Assembly (NCBI RefSeq): GCF_022378335.1
Contig: NZ_JAIQCI010000020.1
Coordinates: forward strand, 1 to 64,000
Origin: Croceicoccus hydrothermalis
GTDB taxonomy: Bacteria; Pseudomonadota; Alphaproteobacteria; Sphingomonadales; Sphingomonadaceae
Direction: 5' to 3'
Length of the DNA stretch: 64,000 nucleotides
The notes beneath the pieces were generated by a model, which did not search any database, was not told where the DNA came from, and worked only from the letters and a program-made list of their open reading frames with translations. The first letter of the stretch is position 1. Every line of letters starts with the position of its first letter. Positions 1 through 8,054 of the stretch are shown here, one piece after another. A program made the position numbers and the translations under genes.

Positions 1-79
1 GCGGGATACCGTGCGACAGTGGAAAATAAGGCTCAATCCGGCGCATCTGCGCCTCGCTCAACAACCACAGCTCGGACAT
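1..79 (-). mobile_element. IS5-family transposase, N-terminal fragment cut by window edge
   Basis: The minus strand from 79 reads MSELWLLSEAQMRRIEPYFP and then LSHGIP before the window ends. This is the familiar start of IS5-family (IS427-like) DDE transposases, whose N-terminal domain carries an LSxxQMxRIxPYFP motif. A GAGGAGGTG ribosome site lies about 8 bases upstream of the ATG. Only 26 residues are visible, so whether the gene is intact cannot be judged. The left IS end should lie in the next 60-80 bases (about 85-160), but I could not define the terminal repeat without its partner. It sits at the inner end of the element integrated at the tRNA-Asn gene. Confidence 0.8.
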
Positions 80-245
80 CGGCAGCACCTCCTCGGTGCG
101 CCACTGAATCAACCGATTGCGTCCAGAGCAAGCGATTTAATAGGTCCTGAGCCTAGCTCGCCGGTCCGCTGCCGCGGCGCATTTGCCCTCAGCTTTGCGC
201 TGCGGCGGGCTTGCAACTACGTTCTCATTTTGTTCTAGCGGGTGG

Positions 246-470
246 ATGGGCAGCAAGCTTTTCCGAACCATCTATGATTTCGCCGGGCACGGTTACGATG
301 TCGAGCTGCGCTGCAGCTGTGGGCATCGGGCCATGCTGTCGGGACGGGCCGTTGTCCAGCGGTTCCATGAAAAGCGCTGGCCGATCGGGCTGGATAGCGC
401 GGCCACCCGGTTCCGGTGCAGCGCCTGTGGGCGGCGGCCGCAATCGATTGGGCCACTCGCGCGGGACTGA
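246..470 (+). CDS. small cysteine-rich (zinc-ribbon-like) hypothetical protein
   Basis: This 74-residue protein has two cysteine pairs, CSC near residue 24 and CSAC near residue 60, separated by a basic helical stretch. The arrangement suggests a small zinc-binding fold. I chose the ATG at 246 because the product then begins MGSKLFRTIYDF, which looks like a genuine N-terminus; an upstream in-frame start at 183 would add a low-complexity, unconvincing leader. Small proteins of this kind are common in alphaproteobacterial accessory DNA, but I cannot name a function. It lies between the IS fragment and the integrase module, so it is probably element cargo. It could also be an unexpressed open frame. 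Confidence 0.55.
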   Translation: MGSKLFRTIYDFAGHGYDVELRCSCGHRAMLSGRAVVQRFHEKRWPIGLDSAATRFRCSACGRRPQSIGPLARD

Positions 471-857
471 TGGCGAGGGCGCCCCGCCGCCACCCCGAGC
501 GCCGCGCTTGCCCCCACGCCTCGCCCGCAGGCTTTTTGCCCCGCTTTTGATGCAGTCGCTGAAGTGCTGAAAACCGCAGCTACCCCCCGAATGCGCCAAG
601 ACCGGACGTCTCTGCCCGGTGATGCGATATGATGCACAGAATCGTGTGCGGTCGCGACGGCTGCGAACAGCGCTTCGATCATGAATGGCACGCCTTTTGC
701 CCCTCGGCCCTTCGCCGAGCATCGGAGTGGCGCAAGCCGCTCCGTCCGACGGTGCGTCCATCGGTTCTTTCCAGATTAATTCGAACGTTTCGGGGCCGGT
801 CAGCAAAGATATTGGGCGTAGCCCGCGCATGAGAAGGCGAAAGCCTTCTCATTCCTT
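471..857. other. intergenic stretch of the element, no supported gene
   Basis: This 387-base stretch has open frames on both strands, but none has a convincing start, ribosome site or recognisable protein. The only clear structure is the hairpin at 829-852. No copy of the tRNA-Asn 3' end, which would mark the far attachment site, is visible here. Confidence 0.5.
829..852. terminator. perfect inverted repeat, possible bidirectional terminator
   Basis: ATGAGAAGGC (829-838) and GCCTTCTCAT (843-852) form a perfect 10-bp stem with a GAAA tetraloop. It lies six bases beyond the stop codon of the minus-strand winged-helix gene. The flanking T tract is weak, so termination is likely but not certain. 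Confidence 0.5.
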
Positions 858-1703
858 TCATGGATCAGAATGATCCCCCGGTTTCTCCAGCACTGGAGGA
901 TTCGCGGTCACGGCATCACGGGCGTCGATCGCGCGAGCGACATCGGCCAGAACGTCGCCGTTCTTCGTCGCGCCGAACGCTGCTTGCCAGTCTGCGGCGG
1001 TCATGCTTCCCGCAATCCGGTCCAGCTCCGCCTTGTCGGCCGCTACGCGGTCCTGCGCGCATGCTGGCGTCGGTGCAGGCCGCAGGAGCCGTCCGAGCCA
1101 ATTGCGCATCTGTTCGGGCACGAGCAGGGCATAGGCATTGCTGATCTGCCGGACCTGCGGGCCGTCGGGTTCGGGGTTCTCGATCGGCTCGCTGCGCCGC
1201 ATCCAGCGAAGGAAGCCGCATTCGCGCAGCCGGACGAGGGCACGATGGGTTGCGGAATATGATCGTCCGATTGCATCGGCGATTGTTGCGATGGCAGGTT
1301 CGAGGCGTCCTGTCTCATAGTCGACGATGCCAAACATGTATTCAAGCACCTCAAGCCCGACATGGCCGATGACGCCGTTCTCGCTTCCAGGCAGTTTCTC
1401 GCGCCGTTTGAGCCGGGACGCAAATTCGAGTTCACGCGCACGCTTCAGCAGCGCCCGCGTCCAGCGTGCCCCGCCTCGTTTCGTGCCATCGTGGATCGGT
1501 CGCCAGAGGCGGTCCTCCATCTGGCCGCGGGAATAGCTGTTGCGCCAGACCGGTTCGCCGGTACGCGGGCTGTCGCCTCGGCCGAGCCGGGCACGTACCT
1601 TGCGATCCAGTTTGACGCCGACGAGCTGGGCGGCGATCGCGCCGATCGAGCGGACGCCGTCGTTGCCATTCGAAAGCTTGTCGCCGAAAACAGAGGCCGT
1701 CAT
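858..1703 (-). CDS. winged-helix DNA-binding protein of the integrated element, replication-initiator-like
   Basis: The 281-residue product has a basic N-terminal half and, at about residues 125-170, a helix-turn-helix of winged-helix type (LEPAIATIADAIGRSYSATH, then a GFLRW wing). The start of the second half resembles proteins annotated as replication protein A or helix-turn-helix proteins in alphaproteobacterial plasmids and islands. The ATG at 1703 lies 19 bases after the integrase stop on the same strand, so the two genes are probably co-transcribed. That pairing suggests a role in maintenance or excision of the element, but regulation of element genes is equally possible. The specific replication role is an inference; DNA binding is the better-supported part. 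Confidence 0.6.
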   Translation of the reverse strand: MTASVFGDKLSNGNDGVRSIGAIAAQLVGVKLDRKVRARLGRGDSPRTGEPVWRNSYSRGQMEDRLWRPIHDGTKRGGARWTRALLKRARELEFASRLKRREKLPGSENGVIGHVGLEVLEYMFGIVDYETGRLEPAIATIADAIGRSYSATHRALVRLRECGFLRWMRRSEPIENPEPDGPQVRQISNAYALLVPEQMRNWLGRLLRPAPTPACAQDRVAADKAELDRIAGSMTAADWQAAFGATKNGDVLADVARAIDARDAVTANPPVLEKPGDHSDP

Positions 1704-1722
1704 GCGCGGCCTCCTGCGCTTG

Positions 1723-2976
1723 TCAGCGCGGGATCAGCGTTCCAGGCGGCGGCATGCCATCCATTAACAGGTCCGCCCACACCTGCGCCAACTCGCGTCG
1801 CCGGGGCATATAGGCGGCTCGGTTGTAGGCCGCTTCGACACCTTCGGGTACGTGCGCCAGCATGAGGTCGATGATAGCACGGTCGCGCTCGCGATCCTCC
1901 ACGGCCGCGCGTTCGTTCATGATCGTCGAAAAGCTCGAGCGCCAGCCATGGGGCACGTGAAGGCCCCCGAGGCCCGCATCGCGATAGTGCTTGCTTAATG
2001 TCGAATCGCTGATCGGCTTGCGCCAGCCGCCGATGCCGGGAAACAGCCATTGCGGGCTGGGGCTGGCTTCCATCGCCGCCTTTACCGTTTCGACGGATTG
2101 GCGCGAGAGCGGTATGACAAACTCGAAGGCCGCGTCGCGTTTGCGCTCGCGGGTGAGTTTCATCTTTTCCGCGGGAATTCGCCAGATCGGCTGCTTGCCG
2201 TCCAGGTTCTCGAATTCCGCGCGCTCGGCCAACCGAATTACGCCCTGTCGCGCCGCAGTCAGCGCCAACAAGCGGGAGGCAAGTCGCGTCGCCCACCAAA
2301 TATCGTTCAGCACCTCGGTCGAGGTGAGAACCTTGCGAGCGTCCTTCAGCTTGGTGCGAGCAGGGCGCAGCTTCGGATCGGTAGGCTTCAATGCCTTGCG
2401 GATAATCGCGGCAGGATCCTGCTGACAGATTCCCGACGCGATCGCCCAGACGAAGACGTCGGAGGTGTGCGTTCGCACCCGATGTGCCATTTCCTTGGCA
2501 CCGCGCGCCTCGATGTGGCGTATCGCTTCGAGTATTTGCGGGGGCTTGATACTGTCGATCGGCATGGCGCCGATAATCGGGAACATATTCTCCTCGAGGC
2601 GCACAAGTACTTGCTTCGCATAGCGCGGAGCCAGCGTTGCTTGCTTCTCGCGGTGCCATGCACGCGCGACGGCCTCGAAGGTTTCTAGCGCGGCAAGTGC
2701 GTCCGCAGCCTTTCGCCGTTTCTTCTCGGCCGAAGGATCGATGCCGGAAACCAACTGCTCGCGTGCTAGGTCGCGCGCCTTCCTCGCTTCCGACAAAGAG
2801 GTCTGTGGATAGCTGCCGATGGTCAGCAGCTTCTCGCGACCATCGCGCAATCGGTACTTGTATTTCCAGCTCTTGGAGCCGGTTGTCCTGACCAGCAGAA
2901 AGAGGCCACCCGAATCGGAAAGCTTTCGATTCTTGGCTGAAGGCTTCGTTGTCCGGCAGGCTGCATCGGTCAGCAT
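1723..2976 (-). CDS. tyrosine site-specific recombinase (P4-type island integrase)
   Basis: This 417-residue protein has the layout of P4/IntS-like integrases: an N-terminal arm-binding domain (about 1-90, with SDSGGLFLLV and LTIGSYPQTSLSEAR), a SAM-like core-binding domain (about 95-200) and a C-terminal catalytic domain. Visible catalytic elements are the first arginine in LTAARQGVIR, the HGWRSSF box (H-x-x-R) and the Tyr region EAAYNRAAY after the HVPEG histidine. The length is normal for the family. The gene starts about 150 bases from the 3' end of tRNA-Asn and points away from it, as expected for an enzyme that integrates DNA at the tRNA 3' end. It looks intact. The island would extend leftward beyond the window. 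Confidence 0.92.
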   Translation of the reverse strand: MLTDAACRTTKPSAKNRKLSDSGGLFLLVRTTGSKSWKYKYRLRDGREKLLTIGSYPQTSLSEARKARDLAREQLVSGIDPSAEKKRRKAADALAALETFEAVARAWHREKQATLAPRYAKQVLVRLEENMFPIIGAMPIDSIKPPQILEAIRHIEARGAKEMAHRVRTHTSDVFVWAIASGICQQDPAAIIRKALKPTDPKLRPARTKLKDARKVLTSTEVLNDIWWATRLASRLLALTAARQGVIRLAERAEFENLDGKQPIWRIPAEKMKLTRERKRDAAFEFVIPLSRQSVETVKAAMEASPSPQWLFPGIGGWRKPISDSTLSKHYRDAGLGGLHVPHGWRSSFSTIMNERAAVEDRERDRAIIDLMLAHVPEGVEAAYNRAAYMPRRRELAQVWADLLMDGMPPPGTLIPR

Positions 2977-3125
2977 TGAGCCCCCGAAACGGAACCCCCA
3001 AAGAGACCCCCAAACTGTCCGCGCTTACCTGCTCTTTTATGCACTTCCATGCACCATCAAACAGCGCAAAAACGGCAGAAACGCAAGGTTCCTGCCCCAA
3101 ATTGCACGTCGATGAAAAGAGGTAG

Positions 3126-3200
3126 TGGCTCCCCGAGTAGGATTCGAACCTACGGCCAAGTGATTAACAGTCACCTACTCTACCGCTGAGCTATCGGGGA
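3126..3200 (-). tRNA. tRNA-Asn (anticodon GTT)
   Basis: On the minus strand the acceptor arms TCCCCGA and TCGGGGA pair. The anticodon stem-loop reads GACTGTTAATC with anticodon GTT, the T-loop is GGTTCGAATCC, and the CCA end is encoded (3126-3128). The discriminator base is G. This is a complete asparagine tRNA. The neighbouring integrase suggests that its 3' end serves as the attachment site of the element to the left and that the tRNA has stayed intact after integration. Confidence 0.96.
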
Positions 3201-3226
3201 GCAGCCCTTTGCAAGGCAGGACCGGG

Positions 3227-3254
3227 CGTATAACAGCGCTGAGATTTTTGACAA
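3227..3254 (-). promoter_or_regulatory. probable sigma-70-type promoter of tRNA-Asn
   Basis: On the minus strand TTGTCA (3254-3249) and TATACG (3232-3227) are separated by 16 bases, and the tRNA begins 26 bases after the -10 element. The AT-rich run upstream fits a strong stable-RNA promoter. Confidence 0.5.
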
Positions 3255-3288
3255 GCCGTCTCTTGCAAAAAATCGCAAAAATTTTTGG

Positions 3289-4080
3289 TCAGATCACGAA
3301 TTGTTCGGTGACGATCCGCTCGTCCAGGCTGTGGCCCGGATCGAACAGCAAGGTAAGGTCACGCTCATGCGCGACGCGAACCTCGATCGTGGCAATATTG
3401 CGGACTTCCTTCTGATCGGCGACGGCGGAAACCGGGCGCTTTTCCGCCTCCAAAACGCGGAACGCGATCGGCAGATGGTCGGGCAGGATCGCGCCTTTCC
3501 ATCGACGCGGGCGAAACGCGCTGATCGGGGTGAGGGCGAGCTGTCCCGATGCGAGCGGGAGGATCGGGCCGTTGGCGGAAAAATTATAGGCGGTCGATCC
3601 CGCCGGCGTCGCGACCAGCACCCCGTCACATGCCAGTTCCGGAATCCGCACCTTCCCGCCGACCGACACCTCCAGCTTTGCCGTCTGCCGCGTTTCGCGC
3701 AGCAGCGAAACCTCGTTGATGGCGCAATTCTCGAAGCTCGACCCGTCCTGCCGGACCGCCTTCATGAAGAGCGGCGACACGGTAAGCGGCCTTGCGCGCG
3801 CAAGCCGCTCCATCAACGGGCGCGCACTCTTGTACTTGTTCATGAGAAAGCCGACCGTGCCGAGATTGAGCCCGTAGGCCGGTACGATCCGCCCGGCATC
3901 AAGCATGGTATGCAGCGCCGTCAACATGAAGCCGTCGCCGCCCAAAACCACGATCGCGTCCGCATCGGCGAGCGGCACCCAGTCATGCGCATCGCGCAGC
4001 GGGCGTGCGGCGTCCTGCGCACGCTCGGTCGGCGACACGAACAGGCTGAGCTTTTCGTAAATCGGTTTCAGCTCGGTCAT
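3289..4080 (-). CDS. nadK: NAD kinase
   Basis: NAD kinase phosphorylates NAD to NADP in the cytoplasm. The 263-residue product carries the diagnostic GGDGFML motif near residue 47, the AINEVSLL segment containing the conserved Asn-Glu pair, and the substrate-binding GSTAYNFSANGP segment. Its length fits the short alphaproteobacterial form. The ATG at 4080 (MTELKPIYEKL) was preferred to an upstream start because homologues begin at this point and the extension is basic low-complexity sequence. It follows mfd on the same strand after a 73-base gap and may share its transcript. Confidence 0.93.
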   Translation of the reverse strand: MTELKPIYEKLSLFVSPTERAQDAARPLRDAHDWVPLADADAIVVLGGDGFMLTALHTMLDAGRIVPAYGLNLGTVGFLMNKYKSARPLMERLARARPLTVSPLFMKAVRQDGSSFENCAINEVSLLRETRQTAKLEVSVGGKVRIPELACDGVLVATPAGSTAYNFSANGPILPLASGQLALTPISAFRPRRWKGAILPDHLPIAFRVLEAEKRPVSAVADQKEVRNIATIEVRVAHERDLTLLFDPGHSLDERIVTEQFVI

Positions 4081-4153
4081 GCGGCGTATCCTTCCCCTTG
4101 TGCGCGCGACCCTATGGGCGGTTGGCGGGCTTGGCAACGCGGCGCACCGCGGT

Positions 4154-7100
4154 TCAGGCCGATTGTTTCGGCTTTTGCGCGCGCCGCACGATCCCCGCCA
4201 GCCCCTTCGTCAACTGGTGCAGGCCGTGGAGCCGCGCCTTCGGATCGTTCCACGCGCGATTGATGACCAGCTTCATGTCGGGCCGCAGTTTCGCCGTTCC
4301 CTTCAACCGTTCGACATAGGCGATGAGGCCGGCCGGCTCGGGAAAGCGGTCATTGTGGAAGCTGACCAGCGTGCCGCGCGCACCTACATCGATCTTGGCG
4401 ATGCAGGCCTCCAGCGCGAGCGCCTTGATCTCGATCAGGCGAACGAGGTTTTCGGTCGCGGAGGGGAGGGGGCCGAAGCGGTCGATCATTTCGGCGGCCA
4501 GCGCCTCGATCGCTTCGCTGTCGGCGGCGTCGTTCAAACGGCGATACAATGCCATGCGCACGGCAAGGTCGGGGACGTAATCCTCCGGAATCATGATCGG
4601 CGCATCGACGGTGATCTGCGGCGACAACCCGCTGCGATCCTCCTCCAACCCGGCATCGCCCGCCTTGGCGGCCAGGATCGCATCCTCCAGCATGGATTGG
4701 TACAGTTCGAAGCCGACCTCGCGAATCTGCCCCGATTGTTCGTCGCCGAGCAGATTGCCCGCGCCGCGATGGTAGAGATCGTGGCTCGCCAATTGAAACC
4801 CAGCGCCCAGCGAATCGAGATCGCCCAGCACCTTCAGCCGCTTTTCCGCGACCTCGGACAATTGCTCGCCCCGCTTGTGCGTGAGATAGGCGTAGGCTCG
4901 CAGTTTCGAGCGGCCCACCCGCCCGCGCAGCTGATACAACTGGGCAAGGCCGAACCGGTCGGCGCGGTGAATGATGATCGTATTGGCCGACGGAATGTCG
5001 AGCCCGCTTTCCACGATGGTCGTCGAGAGCAGGACATCGTATTTCTTTTCGTAGAAGGCGCTCATCCGCTCTTCCACCTCGTTCGCGCCCATCTGCCCGT
5101 GGGCGAACACGGCCTTCACCTCCGGCACATATTCGCGCAGCCAGTCCTCGATTTCCGGCATGTCGGAAATGCGCGGCACGACGATGAAACTCTGCCCGCC
5201 GCGATGATGTTCGCGCAGCAAAGCCTCCCGCATGACCATGTCGTCCCATTCCATGACATAGGTCCGCACCGCAAGCCGGTCGACCGGCGGGGTCTGTATC
5301 ACCGACAATTCGCGCAGGCCCGACATCGCCATCTGTAATGTGCGGGGGATCGGCGTCGCGGTGAGGGTGAGCACGTGCACATTGGTTCGCAAGGATTTCA
5401 GCTTTTCCTTGTGCGTGACGCCGAACCGCTGCTCCTCGTCCACGATGACGAGGCCGAGCCGCTTGAACTCGACCGATTTCGACAGGATGGCGTGGGTGCC
5501 GACGACGATGTCGATGGTTCCATCGGCAAGGCCCGCACGCGTCGCGGCCGCTTCCCTTGCGGGAACGAGCCGGGACAGCCGCCCTATATTGAGGGGAAAG
5601 CCGCCGAACCGTTCGACGAAATTGCTGTAATGTTGCCGGGCGAGCAGGGTCGTCGGCGCGATCATCACGACCTGCCGCCCGCTCATCGCCGCGACAAACG
5701 CGGCGCGAAGGGCGACCTCCGTCTTGCCGAAACCGACATCGCCGCACACCAGCCGGTCCATCGCCCGCCCATCGGCCAGATCGCCCAGCACATCGCCAAT
5801 GGCACGCTCCTGATCGTCCGTCTCGCTCCACGGGAAGCGATCGACGAACGGGGCATAGCTCTGTTCGTCCGGCTCGATCACCGGCGCTTTCTGCAACGCC
5901 CGTTTCGCCGCCGTGCGCAGCAGGTCATGTGCGATTTCGCGGATGCGCTCCTTCAGCCGGCTCTTGCGCTTCTGCCACGCCTCGCCGCCCAGGCGATCGA
6001 GCGTGACCCCTTCGGACTCGCTGCCATAGCGCGACAGCACGTCGAGATTTTCGACGGGAATATAGAGCTTGTCCCCGCCATGATATTCAAGCGCGACGCA
6101 ATCGTGCTTGCTCTTGCCCACACTGATCGGATCGAGACCGAGATAGCGCCCGATCCCGTGATCCATATGCACAACGAGATCGCCGGGGGTGAGCGCGGCC
6201 AGCTCCGCCATGAAGGCGTCGGCGTCCTTCTTCCGCTTTTTCCGGCGGACCAGCCGGTCGCCCAGAAGGTCGCGTTCGGTCAGAACATCGAGATCGTCAT
6301 TCGCAAACCCGGATTCCAGCGGCAGCACGACGGCCACCGCCTTGCCCTTCGCCGCGATGCCGAGCGCATCCTGCCAGCCATCGGCGATGGCCGGCGCGCT
6401 CTTGCCCGCTTCGCCAAGCTGGTTGACGATGCGGGCGCGCGACCCTTCGGAATAGGTGGCGAGGATGGGCTTGCGTCCCTCCTTCGCCGTTTTGGCGAGA
6501 TGGGCGGCGGCGGCTTCGTATACGTTTTCGCCGCGGCTGCGTTCGGGCGCGAAATCGCGGGCGGACTGAAGGCCGAAATCGACGACGCCGTCGCTTTCCG
6601 GCTCGGCAAAGATCGAGGTGCGGTGAATGGGGTGCTGCGCCATGCGCCCGGTCCATTCCGCCTCCGAAAGGTAGAGCGATTCGGGCGCGAGCGGACGGTA
6701 GCTGCCCGGTGCCTGCGCGGCGCTTTCGCGGCGGGCGCGGTAATAATCGGCAATCTCCTCCAACCGCGTTTCACCCGACCGGATCGCCCCGCCATCCACC
6801 ACGGCCAGATCGTCCGGGTCGAGATGATCGAACAATGTCGACAGCTTTTCCTCGAACAGGGGCAGCCAGTGTTCCATGCCCGCCTGCCGCCGACCTTCGC
6901 TCACCGCTTGATACAGCGGGTCGGACGTGGCGGCCGCGCCGAACATTTCGCGGTAACGCCCGCGAAACCGTTTGATCGTATCATCATCGAACAGCGCCTC
7001 GCTGGCGGGGAGCAGCAGGTGACTCTTCACCGAACCCGTGCTGCGCTGATCGCCCGGATCGTAGAGGCGCAATGTCTCCAGCTCGTCGCCGAAGAAATCG

Positions 7101-7660
7101 AGCCGGAGGCCCAGTCGCTTGTCCTTTTCACCAAGGCCCGACGGCACGATGTCGAAGATCGAGCCGCGCACCGCGAATTCGCCGGCATCGATCGCGGTGT
7201 CGGCGCGACTGTAACCCTGCCGCTGCAACAGCGCGATCAGGCTTTCATGCCCGACCGACATGCCGGGTTCGAGCATGCGCGTCGCCTCGCGAATGCGGAA
7301 CGGGGTCAGGACACGTTGGAGCACCGCATTGACCGTCGTGACGAGCAATTGCGGCCCGCTGCGTTTCCTCTGCAACGCCTGAAGCGCGGAGAGGCGGCGC
7401 GCGCTCACCGAAAGCGCGGGGCTCGACCGGTCATAGGGGAGACAGTCCCATGCCGGAAATTCGATGACCTGCAATTCGGGCGCGAAGAACGGGGCCGCAT
7501 CGGTGACGGCGGCCATCGCCTGTTCGTCCGGGGCGATGAACACGGCGCGACCCTTTGCGGCACGGGCAAGATCGGCCATGACCATGGGCAACGCGCCACG
7601 CGCGAGGGAGGACAGCACCAACGGGCGCCGGGCGGTGGTGATATCGGAAATTTCGGCCAT
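4154..7660 (-). CDS. mfd: transcription-repair coupling factor
   Basis: Mfd removes RNA polymerase stalled at DNA lesions and recruits UvrA for nucleotide excision repair. The 1168-residue protein is full length. It has the N-terminal UvrB-like region, a CarD/RNA-polymerase-interacting domain (LTPGDLVVHMDHGIGRYLGL), the helicase motor with Walker A GDVGFGKTE, DEEQRFG and LTATPIPRTLQMA, the second RecA lobe with GRVGRS, and the TRCF C-terminal domain. The ATG at 7660 gives MAEISDI; a longer frame reading upstream adds unrelated residues. It lies between nadK and sdhE on the same strand. The recG-sdhE-mfd neighbourhood is common in alphaproteobacteria. Confidence 0.96.
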   Translation of the reverse strand: MAEISDITTARRPLVLSSLARGALPMVMADLARAAKGRAVFIAPDEQAMAAVTDAAPFFAPELQVIEFPAWDCLPYDRSSPALSVSARRLSALQALQRKRSGPQLLVTTVNAVLQRVLTPFRIREATRMLEPGMSVGHESLIALLQRQGYSRADTAIDAGEFAVRGSIFDIVPSGLGEKDKRLGLRLDFFGDELETLRLYDPGDQRSTGSVKSHLLLPASEALFDDDTIKRFRGRYREMFGAAATSDPLYQAVSEGRRQAGMEHWLPLFEEKLSTLFDHLDPDDLAVVDGGAIRSGETRLEEIADYYRARRESAAQAPGSYRPLAPESLYLSEAEWTGRMAQHPIHRTSIFAEPESDGVVDFGLQSARDFAPERSRGENVYEAAAAHLAKTAKEGRKPILATYSEGSRARIVNQLGEAGKSAPAIADGWQDALGIAAKGKAVAVVLPLESGFANDDLDVLTERDLLGDRLVRRKKRKKDADAFMAELAALTPGDLVVHMDHGIGRYLGLDPISVGKSKHDCVALEYHGGDKLYIPVENLDVLSRYGSESEGVTLDRLGGEAWQKRKSRLKERIREIAHDLLRTAAKRALQKAPVIEPDEQSYAPFVDRFPWSETDDQERAIGDVLGDLADGRAMDRLVCGDVGFGKTEVALRAAFVAAMSGRQVVMIAPTTLLARQHYSNFVERFGGFPLNIGRLSRLVPAREAAATRAGLADGTIDIVVGTHAILSKSVEFKRLGLVIVDEEQRFGVTHKEKLKSLRTNVHVLTLTATPIPRTLQMAMSGLRELSVIQTPPVDRLAVRTYVMEWDDMVMREALLREHHRGGQSFIVVPRISDMPEIEDWLREYVPEVKAVFAHGQMGANEVEERMSAFYEKKYDVLLSTTIVESGLDIPSANTIIIHRADRFGLAQLYQLRGRVGRSKLRAYAYLTHKRGEQLSEVAEKRLKVLGDLDSLGAGFQLASHDLYHRGAGNLLGDEQSGQIREVGFELYQSMLEDAILAAKAGDAGLEEDRSGLSPQITVDAPIMIPEDYVPDLAVRMALYRRLNDAADSEAIEALAAEMIDRFGPLPSATENLVRLIEIKALALEACIAKIDVGARGTLVSFHNDRFPEPAGLIAYVERLKGTAKLRPDMKLVINRAWNDPKARLHGLHQLTKGLAGIVRRAQKPKQSA

Positions 7661-7704
7661 GTGTCCTTCGGGACGAACGGGGGGCGGGGCGGTTCCCGCA
7701 ATGA

Positions 7705-7989
7705 TTATCGGTGGACGTGCACGTAATCGAGCCGGCGCATCGCGTCCATCATCGGCCCTTCGTAAAGCGGCGGGGCAGGTTGTACGCCAAGCGCCCATGC
7801 CATGATGTCGACGTCATCCTCGTCCAGCAGGGTTTCGAACCATTTCAGCTCGCGTTCGTCCCAGGTGTTGGAATATTTGTCGAAAAAGCCGCCGATCATG
7901 AAATCGGCCTCGCGCGTGCCGCGATGCCAGGCACGGAATTTTGCGCGGGCAAAACGGGCGGGTTCGTGAAAGGGAACAGGATCGGCCAT
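7705..7989 (-). CDS. sdhE: FAD assembly factor SdhE (DUF339 family)
   Basis: This 94-residue protein belongs to the SdhE/YgfY family, which promotes covalent attachment of FAD to succinate dehydrogenase and related flavoproteins. The family signature is clear: RAWHRGTREADFMIGGF contains the RGxxE motif, followed by the acidic stretch FETLLDEDDVDIMAW. Length and motif placement are typical. It starts 65 bases from the divergent recG start and ends 44 bases before mfd, so it may be the first gene of an sdhE-mfd-nadK transcript. A CptB antitoxin name sometimes applied to this family is not supported by anything seen here. Confidence 0.92.
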   Translation of the reverse strand: MADPVPFHEPARFARAKFRAWHRGTREADFMIGGFFDKYSNTWDERELKWFETLLDEDDVDIMAWALGVQPAPPLYEGPMMDAMRRLDYVHVHR

Positions 7990-8054
7990 GAAAACCGGGT
8001 AGCGAGCGCGCTTGCGCGGTGCAAGCGGCGAAAAACACCGCTATAGCCCCCGGC

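Noticed and set aside
225..830. Open frame of 201 codons on the minus strand
   Set aside because: It is antisense to the small Cys-rich gene and has no ribosome site or family resemblance.
1..3125. Second attachment site (repeat of the tRNA-Asn 3' end) inside the window
   Set aside because: I searched for GATTCGAACCTAC and close variants in this stretch and saw none, so the far end of the element must lie outside.
7705..7989. Naming the small gene as a CptB antitoxin
   Set aside because: No toxin gene is adjacent, and the RGxxE motif and length fit the SdhE flavinylation factor.
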